Positions 27,237 to 37,422 of a stretch of 64,000 bases of DNA are shown in pieces. This stretch comes from Hyphomonadaceae bacterium (GTDB taxonomy: Bacteria > Pseudomonadota > Alphaproteobacteria > Caulobacterales > Aquidulcibacteraceae), in NCBI GenBank assembly GCA_009773395.1, contig WRPI01000003.1, forward strand, positions 62,001 through 126,000, written 5' to 3'. The translations under genes were made by a program, and so were the position numbers. The notes beneath the pieces are model-generated. The model ran no database searches, was not told the origin of the DNA, and was given only the letters and a program-made list of their open reading frames with translations. Position 1 is the first letter of the stretch, and every line of letters starts with the position of its first letter.

Positions 27237-29375
27237 ATGCGTCGTCGTAATTTTCTAAGCGGCTCAGTTGCCGCCGCAAGCACAGCAATTATCGGATCAA
27301 ATATAATGCTATCAACAACTGCCGAAGCTGCCACTCGTAGCAATATCAACCCGCTTTTGGCGGCTTGGAATACTCCGTTTGGCGTCCCGCCTTTTTCGCG
27401 TTTTCGCCCTTCCCACTTTAAGCCCGCTTTCATAACTTCGATGGCAAGCCACAAGCGCGAGCTGGCTGCAATCTCGAGCAACCGCAATGATGCCACTTTT
27501 GACAATGTAATTGGTGCCATGGAACGTGCAGGCGCGGATTTGACTAAAGTCGCCTATGTGTTTTTCCATTTAACTGGCGCGCATACCAACCCGCAATTGC
27601 AAGCTGTTGAAGGCGAAATTGCCGCTAAACTTTCGGCACACCAAAGCTCCATCACCCAAGATCCATTATTGTTTGGGAAAATCCGTTCGGTTTATCAGCG
27701 TCGTAACTCATTGAACCTCAATCCTGCGCAAATGCGTTTGGTTGAACGCACTTACAAAGGCTTTGTTCGTGGCGGCGCGATGTTGGATGCTACTGCCAAA
27801 ACAAGGGTTGCCGCAATTGATGGCCGCTTGGCGGAAATTCAAGTCAAGTTTGCCCAAAACGTGCTTGCTGGCCAATCGAGCTTTAATGTGCCACTGCGCA
27901 CTGAAGCTGATTTTGCAGGTCTCGATGCTTCGCAAATAGATGCCGCTAAAGCTGCGGCACGCGAGCGCCATGTTGATGCAATGGGGATTATCACTTTATC
28001 ACGCTCGTCTTTTGAGCCGTTTTTGACTAATTCAACCCGCCGTGATTTGCGTGAACAAGTCCAAAAAGGTTGGATGGCGGTTGGTTCAACTGGCTCTGCC
28101 GATAATCGGCCTTTGATTACTGAAATTGTGAATTTGCGCACCGAAAAAGCGAAATTGCTTGGATTCCCATCTTTTGCGGCATTCCAATTAGACGATACAA
28201 TGGCCAAAACTCCGCAAAATGCCATGAATATGATGGAGCGGGTATGGGCGGCATCGCTCGCCACTGCCAAGCGTGAGCGTGACGCGCTTAACGAAAATGC
28301 CCGCGCCGACGGTGTTACTGACGGGATTAAGTCTTGGGATTGGTGGCATTATGCGGAGAAAGTGCGCAAGGCGCGTTTTGATGTTGATGAAAACGAAACC
28401 AAGCCATATTTTGAACTCGGCAAAATGATTGAGGCAATTCACTATAATGCTGGGCAATTATTTGGTATTCGCTTTGTTAAAAAAGACAATATCCCAAGCT
28501 GGCATCCCGATGTTGTTGCCTATGAAGTTTATGATGATAGCAATAAATTGATGGCGATGTGGCTCGGTGATTTTTACACGCGGCCTTCGAAACAATCTGG
28601 CGCTTGGATGTCATCATTGCGGGATCAACAACGCTTGGTGGGCGATATTAAGCCGATTGTATTTAATGTTTGCAATTACACTAAACCATCGGCAGGCAAC
28701 CCAACGCTTTTGAGTTTTGATGATGTGACCACCTTGTTCCATGAATTTGGTCATGCTTTGCACGGCATGTTGTCAAATGTAACTTACCCAAGCCAATCTG
28801 GAACCAGTGTGTTGCGTGACTTTGTTGAGTTTCCAAGCCAAATGTTGGAACATTGGGCGGCAACCCCTGAAATCCTAAATCGTTTTGCCAAGCATTACCA
28901 AACCCAAGCGGTGATTCCACAAGAATTATTGACCAAATTATTGAATGCGCAAAAATTCAACCAAGGCTGGACCACCACTGAATATTTATCGGCGGCAATT
29001 ATGGATATGCAAATGCATATGATTACTGATGCTGCGCCAACAGATGTAGATGCGTGGGAAAAGCAAATTCTTGATAGATTTGGTCTAATCCCTGAAATTG
29101 TGGTGCGTTATCGCCCTGGTTATTTCAAACATACTTTTGAAGGCGGTTATGCGGCGGGCTATTATTCCTATATTTGGGCCGCAGTGCTTGAAACTGATGC
29201 CTTTAATGCCTTCAAAGAAACTGGCAATGTTTATGACCCCGGTGTCGCGGCGCGCCTTAAGCAGCACATATTCGCCTCGGGCGGAACCATGGATCCAATG
29301 GAAGCATATATCGCCTTCAGAGGCCGCGAACCGGGCGTTGAATCACTGCTTGAGCATCGTGGTTTGAGTGTTTGA
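27237..29375 (+). CDS. Tat-exported M3 family metallopeptidase (Dcp-like)
   Basis: Thimet/peptidyl-dipeptidase family zinc peptidase. The active site HEFGHALHG (HExxH at 502-506) and downstream Glu531 in RDFVEFPSQM are intact, as is GYAAGYYSYIWAAV near the C-terminus. The N-terminus MRRRNFLSGSVAAAS is a twin-arginine signal, placing the folded enzyme in the periplasm. The start at ATG 27237 has a GAGGA site; a TTG six codons upstream is disfavoured. It probably degrades short peptides. It follows the GH16 gene on the same strand and converges with aspS across a nested palindrome. Confidence 0.92.
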   Translation: MRRRNFLSGSVAAASTAIIGSNIMLSTTAEAATRSNINPLLAAWNTPFGVPPFSRFRPSHFKPAFITSMASHKRELAAISSNRNDATFDNVIGAMERAGADLTKVAYVFFHLTGAHTNPQLQAVEGEIAAKLSAHQSSITQDPLLFGKIRSVYQRRNSLNLNPAQMRLVERTYKGFVRGGAMLDATAKTRVAAIDGRLAEIQVKFAQNVLAGQSSFNVPLRTEADFAGLDASQIDAAKAAARERHVDAMGIITLSRSSFEPFLTNSTRRDLREQVQKGWMAVGSTGSADNRPLITEIVNLRTEKAKLLGFPSFAAFQLDDTMAKTPQNAMNMMERVWAASLATAKRERDALNENARADGVTDGIKSWDWWHYAEKVRKARFDVDENETKPYFELGKMIEAIHYNAGQLFGIRFVKKDNIPSWHPDVVAYEVYDDSNKLMAMWLGDFYTRPSKQSGAWMSSLRDQQRLVGDIKPIVFNVCNYTKPSAGNPTLLSFDDVTTLFHEFGHALHGMLSNVTYPSQSGTSVLRDFVEFPSQMLEHWAATPEILNRFAKHYQTQAVIPQELLTKLLNAQKFNQGWTTTEYLSAAIMDMQMHMITDAAPTDVDAWEKQILDRFGLIPEIVVRYRPGYFKHTFEGGYAAGYYSYIWAAVLETDAFNAFKETGNVYDPGVAARLKQHIFASGGTMDPMEAYIAFRGREPGVESLLEHRGLSV

Positions 29376-29408
29376 TAGGGTCCCATTGCGAAAGTCATAA
29401 ACATAATT

Positions 29409-29500
29409 GTCATCCCCGAAAAATCAAAGATTTTGTCGGGGATCTCGTTGGGCTTGCGGCGAAAGATCCCCGACATTTTCTGCGAAAATTCGGGGATGAC
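29409..29500. repeat. Nested inverted repeat between convergent genes (REP/terminator-like)
   Basis: A perfect 12-bp outer pair (GTCATCCCCGAA / TTCGGGGATGAC) encloses a perfect 11-bp inner pair (GTCGGGGATCT / AGATCCCCGAC). It lies between the M3 peptidase and aspS stop codons. The GTCATCCCCGA word is typical of dispersed palindromic elements in alphaproteobacterial genomes. In this position it can end transcription from both sides. Confidence 0.75.
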
Positions 29501-29513
29501 AGGGTACGCTAGG

Positions 29514-31301
29514 CTATTTGCCCTCAGGCACTGCCAAGCGCAAGCTAAGTTCACGTAATTGTTTGATATTTACGCTCGATGGCGCTTGCATCATCAAATC
29601 TTGGGCTTGTTGGTTCATCGGGAACATTGTCACTTCACGGATATTTGGGGTGTTGGCGATAAGCATCACCATTCTATCCACTCCCGGAGCCAAGCCGCCG
29701 TGTGGGGGTGCACCAAATCGGAACGCATTTAACATGCCGCCAAATTTTTCTTCCACAACTTCGGCGCCATAACCCGCAATTTCGAAGGCTTTTAGCATTA
29801 TTTCAGGGCGGTGGTTACGAATTGCGCCCGACGATAATTCAACGCCATTGCAGACAATATCATATTGATAGGCATCAATTGTTAGCGGGTCTTTGGTCAA
29901 AAGTGCTTCCATGCCACCTTGCGGCATTGAAAACGGATTATGCGAGAAATCGACTTTCTTCTCGTCTTCATTCCACTCGAACATTGGGAAATCAACAACC
30001 CAACAAAAACGGTAAACGTCTTTTTCAACAATATCCAATTCTTCACCGATTTTATTACGTGCTTGGCCCGCAAGTTTTGCTGCGCCTGCTTCGGTGTCGC
30101 ACGCGAAAAATACGCTATCGCCATCACCAACGCCTGCAAGTGATTTAAGACGCGCCATAGCTTCATCAGGAATGAATTTGGCAATTGGCCCTTTGGCTTC
30201 GCCGTCTGCAAATGTAATATAACCAAGGCCCGCAGCTTGCATTTCTTTGCGCGCCCAATCATTGAGCTTGTCAAAAAACGAACGCGGCTTATCGGCGGAT
30301 TTTGGCGCGGGAATTGCCCTAACAACGCCGCCTTTGGCGATAACGCCTTTGAAAGCGTTGAAGGTGACGTCTTCGCGCGCAAATATCGCGGTTACATCAG
30401 AAATAATCAATGGGTTGCGCATATCTGGTTTGTCTGAACCATATTTAAGCATCGCATCGCGGTATTTGATGCGCGTAAATGGCGCGGCATCGGCTTGCCA
30501 GTTTGAAAATTCGCTAAATACGCCAGATAGGACAGGTTCTATCGCCGCGAAAACATCGTCTTGGCTAACAAAGCTCATTTCAATATCAAGCTGATAAAAC
30601 TCACCGGGGCTTCTATCGGCGCGCGCATCTTCATCACGGAAGCATGGCGCGATTTGGAAATAACGGTCAAAGCCCGCGACCATAATCAATTGTTTAAATT
30701 GTTGCGGAGCTTGTGGCAGAGCGTAAAATTGGCCAGGGTGCAAGCGCGAAGGCACCAAAAAGTCGCGCGCGCCTTCGGGGCTTGATGCAGTCAAAATCGG
30801 GGTTTGAAACTCAAAGAAACCCGCTTCATTCATACGACGGCGCAAAGATGAAATAATGTTGGAGCGCAAAATGATGTTTTTGTGCAAAGTTTCGCGCCGC
30901 AAATCCAAAAACCGGTACCGCAAACGAATATCTTCGGGATATTCAAGCTCACCAAAAACTGGCACTGGCAAATCTTGGGTTACTTCGGATAAAACTTCAA
31001 TCGAAATCACGCGCAATTCAATTTCACCGCTTGCTAAATCAGCGTTAAATGTGCCAGCTTCACGGGCGATAACTTCCCCAGTAATTGCCACCACGCTTTC
31101 GGCGCGTAATCTGGTTAGTGGCTCATAATATTCATTGGTTGGGCCGCAAACAACTTGGGTAATGCCATAATGATCGCGCAAATCAATAAATGCGACGCCG
31201 CCATGGTCGCGCTTGCGGTGAATCCAACCCGCGATTTTTACAGTTTTGCCAATTTCACTTGCGCGCAATTCACCGCAACTATGTGTCCGATATGAAGTCA
31301 T
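29514..31301 (-). CDS. aspS: Aspartyl-tRNA synthetase
   Basis: Class II synthetase of 595 residues, the bacterial-type length. An N-terminal OB-fold anticodon-binding domain contains [19 protein letters not shown]. Class II motif 2 is [20 protein letters not shown] (read in parts), the bacterial GAD insertion lies in the middle third, and motif 3 is [12 protein letters not shown]. It can charge tRNA-Asp, and in many Alphaproteobacteria also tRNA-Asn; which applies here depends on whether asnS or gatCAB is present. It is divergent from rnd, the usual alphaproteobacterial arrangement. Confidence 0.97.
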   Translation of the reverse strand: MTSYRTHSCGELRASEIGKTVKIAGWIHRKRDHGGVAFIDLRDHYGITQVVCGPTNEYYEPLTRLRAESVVAITGEVIAREAGTFNADLASGEIELRVISIEVLSEVTQDLPVPVFGELEYPEDIRLRYRFLDLRRETLHKNIILRSNIISSLRRRMNEAGFFEFQTPILTASSPEGARDFLVPSRLHPGQFYALPQAPQQFKQLIMVAGFDRYFQIAPCFRDEDARADRSPGEFYQLDIEMSFVSQDDVFAAIEPVLSGVFSEFSNWQADAAPFTRIKYRDAMLKYGSDKPDMRNPLIISDVTAIFAREDVTFNAFKGVIAKGGVVRAIPAPKSADKPRSFFDKLNDWARKEMQAAGLGYITFADGEAKGPIAKFIPDEAMARLKSLAGVGDGDSVFFACDTEAGAAKLAGQARNKIGEELDIVEKDVYRFCWVVDFPMFEWNEDEKKVDFSHNPFSMPQGGMEALLTKDPLTIDAYQYDIVCNGVELSSGAIRNHRPEIMLKAFEIAGYGAEVVEEKFGGMLNAFRFGAPPHGGLAPGVDRMVMLIANTPNIREVTMFPMNQQAQDLMMQAPSSVNIKQLRELSLRLAVPEGK

Positions 31302-31458
31302 AATTTTCCCAAAATATTAAAGCTCGAACTGACGAGCCTGTTGTTGGCAATGTCGATACTGATTATTCAACTGTTTTCAAGCGCAAAACTGCAAGCAGTT
31401 GCCAACTGTGGCAAATTATCCCTCGCTAAATAGCGTGAAATCAGTATTAGCGTTTGGA

Positions 31459-32637
31459 ATGAACCTTATTACCACTAATAAAGCATTGCTAGAAACCTGT
31501 TTGGCACTAAAGAATCAGCCATTCATCGCCGTTGATACTGAATTTATGCGCGAAACCACTTATTGGCCAAAATTATGCTTGATTCAGGTCGCCGCAGAAG
31601 GCGTTGAAGCAATAATTGACCCATTGGTTGAGGGGTTGGACTTGTCGCCATTGCTTGAAATTATGCGTGATGTAGAAATTTTGAAATTATTTCACGCCCC
31701 GCGCCAAGATTTAGAAATATTTTTCAAATTGATGAAAAATAATTTGCCGACGCCAGTATTTGATAGCCAAACCGCAGCAATGGCTTTGGGCCTCGGCGAA
31801 CAAGTTGCCTATGACGGCTTGGTTCAGGCGCTATTGGGCCATAGTGTTGATAAAACCCACCGCTTTACAGATTGGTCGATAAGGCCATTATCGCAAAACC
31901 AACTTGTCTACGCCTTGGCTGATGTTACGCATTTGCGCGATTTATATCCCATAATGGTCGAACGGCTTGAAAAATTGGGGCGTTTGCAATGGGTTATTGA
32001 GGAAATGGAAGGGCTTACTAACCCCCTCACCTATGATACCACGCCAACCAATGCCTGGAAGCGGATGAAGCCAAAACGCTTTTCCGCAGAATATTTGGCG
32101 GCATTTTATACTGCCGCAACTTGGCGTGAGTGGTTTGCACAAGAACGTGATATTCCGCGCGGCCGCGCCCTTAAAGACGACGCAATATTTGAAATAGCTG
32201 AGCAAAAACCACGCACTGCCGAAGCACTCGAACGAATGCGGGCTATTCCACGCGGCTTTGCCAATTCCAAAGGCGGTATTGCCTTGCTTGAAGCTTTGAA
32301 CGAAGCGCTCGACCACCCTGAAGAATTTGCGCCAAAAGCCCAAAAACCAAAGCATAATCCACCAGGGCTTGGCGCTATAGTCGAATTATTGAAAGTCCTC
32401 CTGCGCGCGGTCGCCGATGAATTGGCAGTTGCCCCAAAATTAATTGCAACCGCTTCAGACCTAGAGGCAATTGCCGCCAATGATGATGCTGATTGCCAAA
32501 TCATGCATGGTTGGCGGCGCGAAGTTTTTGGCAATAAAGCGCTGCGCCTTAAACATGGCGAAATAGCATTATCAATTCAAAAACGGCAAGTGGTTACAAC
32601 CGAAATTGCTGAAAACGAAGTTATTCAGCAGCCTTAA
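31459..32637 (+). CDS. rnd: Ribonuclease D
   Basis: 3'-5' exoribonuclease involved in tRNA 3' maturation. The DEDDy motifs are visible: VDTEFMRE (Exo I), HAPRQDLEIF (Exo II), and YALADVTHLRDLY (Exo III with Tyr). An HRDC domain follows (RDIPRGRALKDDAIFEIA). ATG 31459 gives 392 residues, standard for RNase D; the frame opens 20 codons earlier at an unlikely start. The 3' end overlaps the convergent DUF465 gene by 17 bp. Confidence 0.94.
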   Translation: MNLITTNKALLETCLALKNQPFIAVDTEFMRETTYWPKLCLIQVAAEGVEAIIDPLVEGLDLSPLLEIMRDVEILKLFHAPRQDLEIFFKLMKNNLPTPVFDSQTAAMALGLGEQVAYDGLVQALLGHSVDKTHRFTDWSIRPLSQNQLVYALADVTHLRDLYPIMVERLEKLGRLQWVIEEMEGLTNPLTYDTTPTNAWKRMKPKRFSAEYLAAFYTAATWREWFAQERDIPRGRALKDDAIFEIAEQKPRTAEALERMRAIPRGFANSKGGIALLEALNEALDHPEEFAPKAQKPKHNPPGLGAIVELLKVLLRAVADELAVAPKLIATASDLEAIAANDDADCQIMHGWRREVFGNKALRLKHGEIALSIQKRQVVTTEIAENEVIQQP

Positions 32638-32869
32638 TAATCGCCCCAATTTCGTCCAATATTAACAAGCGCTTTTTTTCTAGCACTTCCAAAATTTCGT
32701 CAGAGCTTGGCGTTACATTGGTCTGAATATTGTGAATTTCCGCCCACAACTCATGATTTTGATGAAGTAATTTTGCAAAATGGCTATTTTCCAATTTCAA
32801 TTTGTGAATAACATCGCCATGCCCTGAAAATTCCTCGGCCAATGCTCTATCCAAATGCTCTTCACTCAT
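32621..32869 (-). CDS. DUF465 (YdcH-like) small coiled protein
   Basis: 82 residues, highly charged and helical, starting MSEEHLDRALAEEFSGHGD and containing HKLKLENSHFAKLL and KKRLLILDEIGAII. This is the pattern of DUF465/YdcH proteins, small helical hairpins of unknown function common in Alphaproteobacteria. A GGGAGAAA ribosome-binding site precedes ATG 32869. Confidence 0.85.
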   Translation of the reverse strand: MSEEHLDRALAEEFSGHGDVIHKLKLENSHFAKLLHQNHELWAEIHNIQTNVTPSSDEILEVLEKKRLLILDEIGAIIKAAE

Positions 32870-32966
32870 AAATTTCTCCCAATGCGACGCAAATTTGCGA
32901 TCGGCCTGATGCTAACACGCACCATTATCAAAAACAAAGACGCTAATTGTCACAGGGTGGGCATCT

Positions 32967-34481
32967 CTATTGTACTTCGACTTGCTTACCCAATATTTCA
33001 GCCAGCGTTTTTAGGCGCTTTTCGACAGTTGGCGAATACAGAGGCTTTAGATTCGCGACAATGCTAAGGCGAATGCATTCCCCTTCTATGGATAGTTTGG
33101 TTTTGGCCAATAAACTACCCTCGCCCGCACAAATTGCACTTGCTAGGCGCATTGCACTTCCGATCAAATTGGCGTGAAAAATTCGGTTTTCATCAAGCAT
33201 ATTGGAATGGGGATATTGTGCTAATTCATCGGCTTTTGCACCATATCGTATTGCAATTATACGCGCCAAATATAGCCGTTCTTCATGGCTAGCCGATGGA
33301 TACGGGCCTTGTAAAACCAAATCATAAGCTAATCTTGCTCTATGATCTGGATGCAGATCTTTGCCAATATTGGCAAGATAACACGCTGCCAATAAAAGTT
33401 CTTCATCAAGCTCAAGCCCGAGGTTTTCGGTAGCAAAATTCACGATATTTTGTAGCCATATATTCATGGCAACCGAAAATTCTTTTTCCATTTTGGTTTT
33501 TGCGCCAACTGCCAAAGCGCTTGCCATCAATGGATTTGCAAAAGAAGATTTCGCGCTAAACCGCTCAAAAAGAACGCCTTCACGCAAGCCATATGCGCTA
33601 AATATCAATTGTTCAACGCCTGCGCATTCAATTATGGATTTTAACAAAAGCGAAGCGTAGGGCAAAGTTTCGGCACGGCGCGCCGATATACCGGGGATTT
33701 TTTCAATCGACTTGCGGCTTTGACTTGCTAGGAAAGTTGTTATTTCGAGCGCGTCTTGCCCCGAAATGCTGTAATTTTGCAAAATGTGAATTGGGTAATT
33801 GCGAATTGTCATATGCACAATTGCCAAAGTCCGCCAGGCCCCGCCAACAAGGTGAAATTCCTTGGTGTTTGCGCTTTGCAATACTTTTGATTGCCGCAGA
33901 TATTTGTTTATTATTTCAAGCGTCGCATCGTGAGTTTTCGACAATATTTTCGCGGCAGATAATTCACCCATCGCCAAAGGCCCAAGTGGCCAGCTTTCTT
34001 TTGGTAGGTTTTGGTCTTTATCTAATGCCGCGAGTTCAAGGCTTGAGCCGCCCAAATCACCCATAAAACCATGGGCATGAACCGAGCCATATAAAACCCC
34101 AAGCGCCGATAAACGCCCTTCGTCTTCGCCCGAAATTATGCGAACATGCAGCCCTGTGTTGCGCCTTATTGCGTCAATAAATTGGTTGCCATCAGAAGCA
34201 TATCTCACCGCAGCAGTAGCAATTGCGTCATAACTTCTTATCCGCCACGCATCTAATAATATTTTGAAACGCTTAATTGCACCGAGCGCTAAAATTGCGC
34301 CATCAGCAGATAATTTGCCAGTTTCACTGACATTTTCGCCCAATCCGGCCAGGACTTTTTCATTATGAATCGGAAAAAATGCGCCATTGACTACGCGATA
34401 AATCACAAGCCTAACTGAGTTCGACCCAATATCAATTACTGCGTGTATAAGCGATGCAAATGCATTTTTATTTAGTGGCAT
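32967..34481 (-). CDS. ppx: Exopolyphosphatase / Ppx-GppA family phosphatase
   Basis: Hydrolyses polyphosphate or pppGpp. The actin-like fold begins AVIDIGSNSVRLVIY, with ATAAVRYASDG, ISGEDEGRLSALG and the phosphate-binding GDLGGSSLELA. The C-terminal half carries an HD-like helical domain. ATG 34481 (MPLNKNAF) gives 504 residues and overlaps the ppk1 stop by 14 bp; the longer frame lies inside ppk1. Located in hdaA-ppk-ppx, so polyphosphate synthesis and breakdown are co-transcribed. Confidence 0.93.
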   Translation of the reverse strand: MPLNKNAFASLIHAVIDIGSNSVRLVIYRVVNGAFFPIHNEKVLAGLGENVSETGKLSADGAILALGAIKRFKILLDAWRIRSYDAIATAAVRYASDGNQFIDAIRRNTGLHVRIISGEDEGRLSALGVLYGSVHAHGFMGDLGGSSLELAALDKDQNLPKESWPLGPLAMGELSAAKILSKTHDATLEIINKYLRQSKVLQSANTKEFHLVGGAWRTLAIVHMTIRNYPIHILQNYSISGQDALEITTFLASQSRKSIEKIPGISARRAETLPYASLLLKSIIECAGVEQLIFSAYGLREGVLFERFSAKSSFANPLMASALAVGAKTKMEKEFSVAMNIWLQNIVNFATENLGLELDEELLLAACYLANIGKDLHPDHRARLAYDLVLQGPYPSASHEERLYLARIIAIRYGAKADELAQYPHSNMLDENRIFHANLIGSAMRLASAICAGEGSLLAKTKLSIEGECIRLSIVANLKPLYSPTVEKRLKTLAEILGKQVEVQ

Positions 34482-36654
34482 TGGGCGCGGATTTTGATTT
34501 TGCTTTATTGGACTTTCCGCGCCCCGACAGGCTTGGATTGGCAATAAAATAATTATGGGCGCTGAACGAAGTTAGTGAAACTGGGGCTTTGTGATACGTC
34601 CCATCGCTTTGCATTATCCAGCTTTGCGCTTCGTCGCTTAAATAGGTCACCATTATTTGTTCAAGTATTTGCCTATGAACCGTTGGATTGAGAATGGGAA
34701 TCATGACTTCAACCCGCCTTTCGAGGTTACGAGACATCCAATCGGCTGACGAAATAAAAACTTTGTTTTTGGGGTTTGGCAAAGCAAAACCATTGGCAAA
34801 GCAGATAATCCGCGAATGTTCCAGAAACCGGCCAATTAATGATTTGACTTTGATATTCTCAGAAAGCCCAACAACCCCCGCCCGCAAGCCGCAAACTCCA
34901 CGAATTACCAATTCTATTTTAACACCTGCATTACTCGCTTCATATAGTTTTTCAATAATTACAGGATCCACCAAAGAATTTAATTTGGCCCATATCCCAT
35001 TATTTTCGCCATTTTTGGCAGCACTTATTTCATTTTCTATCAATTCCAATAATTTGTTTTTCATAAAAATTGGCGACAAAATCAGCTTTTCGAGGTTTTC
35101 AGGAACCGCATAGCCAGTAACATAATTGAACAAACGCCCAGCATCACGACCAAGCGCGTCATCGGCAGAAAATAGCGATAAATCAGTATAAATACGCGCA
35201 GTAATTGGGTGATAATTGCCAGTGCCGAAATGGGTGTAAGTGCGCAAAACTTTACCCTCACGGCGCACCACAAGCGAAATTTTGGCGTGGGTTTTGAAAG
35301 CGACAAAGCCGAACACTACATGCACACCAGCGCGCTCTAAATCCCGCGCCCATTTCAAATTGGCTTCTTCATCAAAACGCGCTTTGATCTCAACCAAAGC
35401 TGTAACTTGCTTCCCGCTTTCGGCAGCTTCAATTAATGCCGCAATAATTGGGCTGTCTGCCGACGTGCGGTAAAGCGTTTGTTTGATTGCGACGACGTTT
35501 CTATCGCTTGCTGCTTGGCGCAAAAACTGCACTACCACATCGAAACTCTCAAATGGGTGATGCACCAAAATGTCCTTGTCCCTAATGGCGGCAAAACAAT
35601 CACCGCCAAAATCACGAATGCGTTCGGGGAATCTTGGTTTCAATGGTGGAAATTTCAACTCGGCGCGGTCAGACGGTATAAGTTGTGATAATTGTGCAAT
35701 ACCCAAAATGCCATTGACGATGACCGTGTCTTGGACATTGACGTCCAATTGGTAACGTATGAAATCTCGCAATTCATAAGGCATATTGGCGTCGATTTTC
35801 AGCCTTACCACTTCGCCGCGCCGCCTTTCGCGCAATGCTGCTTCAGCTTGCAAAATCAAATCTTCGGCTTCTTCGGCTAATTCAACGTCACTATCACGGA
35901 TAATTCTAAATGCACCCGATGCCGTAACCTCAAAGCCGGGAAATAAGCTATCAGGGAAAAGCTCAATCACAGTTTCGACTGGCACAAAATAACGGATCTT
36001 GCCATCGCGTTTAAGTTCCAAAAACCTTGGAACCATGGGCGGAATTGGCACCAATGCTTTCATGGATTTGCCGTCAATAATGCGCGACAATTCAAAAGCA
36101 ACCGCAAATCCAAGATTAGGAATAAATGGAAACGGGTGCGCAGGATCCACCGCCAACGGCGTTAGGATTGGGTAAATATCGGTCATAAATTGCTGGCGTA
36201 GCGATGATGTATCATGAATAAGCGCTTCGGATAGCGAAAGTACATTAAAGCCCTGCCCGCGCAACTCGGTTTGCAAAGCGCCCCATAATACTTGTTGCCG
36301 CGCCATTAAAGCGCCAGCAATCTCGTTTATTTTTGCCAATTGCTCGGCAGGCGACAAGCCGTCTTGCGAAAGTGTTTTGCCGCGATTATTCGCAAGCTCG
36401 CGCAGGCCCGACACCCGAACCATATAAAACTCATCTAGGTTTGACCCGCATATCGACAGAAACCGCAATCGCTCCATCAAAGGGTGCGTGTTATTATTGG
36501 CTTCTTCAAGAACCCGTGAGTTAAAGGACAACCACGATATTTCACGATTGATATAACGACCAATTGTTGGTTCGGCTTTTTGCGCGGTTTTTGGCGCGCG
36601 CTTGATTGGATTGGGCTTGGTCATTTCGACTGATTTTAGTTGTTCACTTGTCAT
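34468..36654 (-). CDS. ppk: Polyphosphate kinase 1
   Basis: Reversibly makes inorganic polyphosphate from ATP. The protein is 728 residues. It opens with YINREISWLSFNSRVLEEA, includes CGSNLDEFYMVRVSG, and carries the phospholipase-D-like active-site region with the autophosphorylated histidine in THFGTGNYHP. VIRGVCGLRAGV and FANGFALPNPKN follow in the C-terminal domain. A second start (MTKPNPIKR) ten codons inside is possible. It overlaps hdaA by 11 bp. A separate PPK2 lies at about 42 kb, so the cell has both polyphosphate enzyme types. Confidence 0.96.
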   Translation of the reverse strand: MTSEQLKSVEMTKPNPIKRAPKTAQKAEPTIGRYINREISWLSFNSRVLEEANNNTHPLMERLRFLSICGSNLDEFYMVRVSGLRELANNRGKTLSQDGLSPAEQLAKINEIAGALMARQQVLWGALQTELRGQGFNVLSLSEALIHDTSSLRQQFMTDIYPILTPLAVDPAHPFPFIPNLGFAVAFELSRIIDGKSMKALVPIPPMVPRFLELKRDGKIRYFVPVETVIELFPDSLFPGFEVTASGAFRIIRDSDVELAEEAEDLILQAEAALRERRRGEVVRLKIDANMPYELRDFIRYQLDVNVQDTVIVNGILGIAQLSQLIPSDRAELKFPPLKPRFPERIRDFGGDCFAAIRDKDILVHHPFESFDVVVQFLRQAASDRNVVAIKQTLYRTSADSPIIAALIEAAESGKQVTALVEIKARFDEEANLKWARDLERAGVHVVFGFVAFKTHAKISLVVRREGKVLRTYTHFGTGNYHPITARIYTDLSLFSADDALGRDAGRLFNYVTGYAVPENLEKLILSPIFMKNKLLELIENEISAAKNGENNGIWAKLNSLVDPVIIEKLYEASNAGVKIELVIRGVCGLRAGVVGLSENIKVKSLIGRFLEHSRIICFANGFALPNPKNKVFISSADWMSRNLERRVEVMIPILNPTVHRQILEQIMVTYLSDEAQSWIMQSDGTYHKAPVSLTSFSAHNYFIANPSLSGRGKSNKAKSKSAPNATK

Positions 36655-37333
36655 CGAATAAATCGTGATTCCTTTGGGTGGTTATGAATTCGTCTATTTT
36701 GGAACTTAATTCGGATTTTGACAATTTTGAATTAGTCGTAATTGTATCAATAATAAAGCAAATCAATTTAGAAATTGTGACAAAATTCAAGTTTGATTTT
36801 GCAATTACTGCGTCAATATCTATCGCGCTTTTGGAAATGCCTGCCTCTTTCAAACCGATCGAAATTATTTGCATCGCTAGAGCTTTTGTCAAATTTGGCA
36901 TTGCTAAATTTGTCAAATTGCGCAGCCTTGAGGCCAAATCCGCTGAACCCACTTTGCATTGGTTTGAAGCTGCCCCTGCCGCCAGCAAAAGCTGAATTTC
37001 ACCAGTTTCGGCCATCACCAAAAGCGAGAGCAATATTTGCTCATCTGCGCAATCGGCGTTCAAAATTACTATTTTATTGGATTTAGAAGCAAGGCTTTCG
37101 GAAATATTATTTTCGTCAAAAACAATCGCGCCTGCTTGAATTGCCCACGACTTCGCCAATTCATCGTGGCCGCTTTCGCTTTCACCAAAAAGCCAAATCG
37201 CACCGCTTTGCCATGCGGTTTCGGATTGCAAAACTTCGCGCAATTGGACCGCGAGCGAACAGGCAATTGCACTGGCGCTACGCGTATTTGCACGGCCAAA
37301 ATCAAGGCTCATCTGGTTTTTGCTGTGTGGCAC
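36644..37333 (-). CDS. hdaA: HdaA-like DnaA-related regulatory protein
   Basis: Short (229 residues) DnaA/Hda-like AAA+ protein just upstream of ppk-ppx, the conserved location of HdaA, which with the sliding clamp triggers DnaA-ATP hydrolysis after initiation. The sequence QMSLDF at residues 7-12 fits a clamp-binding motif. Because it spans the first internal ATG, the upstream GTG at 37333 is the better start. The Walker A region (GESESGHDELAKSW) lacks GKT/S, so nucleotide binding may be weak; degenerate P-loops are known in Hda proteins. The C-terminal part is divergent, and identity rests largely on context and the clamp motif. Confidence 0.78.
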   Translation of the reverse strand: MPHSKNQMSLDFGRANTRSASAIACSLAVQLREVLQSETAWQSGAIWLFGESESGHDELAKSWAIQAGAIVFDENNISESLASKSNKIVILNADCADEQILLSLLVMAETGEIQLLLAAGAASNQCKVGSADLASRLRNLTNLAMPNLTKALAMQIISIGLKEAGISKSAIDIDAVIAKSNLNFVTISKLICFIIDTITTNSKLSKSELSSKIDEFITTQRNHDLFDDK

Positions 37334-37363
37334 GCGGTTTTGACCTTAAATTACGCAACTAGA

Positions 37364-37408
37364 GCGCATTGCGTTTAAGTTGATTCAACTTAATAAGCGA
37401 AAATGCGC
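37364..37408. repeat. Palindrome 1 between hdaA and purM
   Basis: GCGCATT...AATGCGC arms enclose a second pair TTAAGTTGATTCAACTTAA, giving a 45-bp imperfect palindrome. The sequence resembles the 'agagcgcattgcgttt' arm of rhizobial RIME-type intergenic elements. It lies in the divergent hdaA-purM promoter region. Confidence 0.65.
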
Positions 37409-37422
37409 GACCAAGAAAGAAC

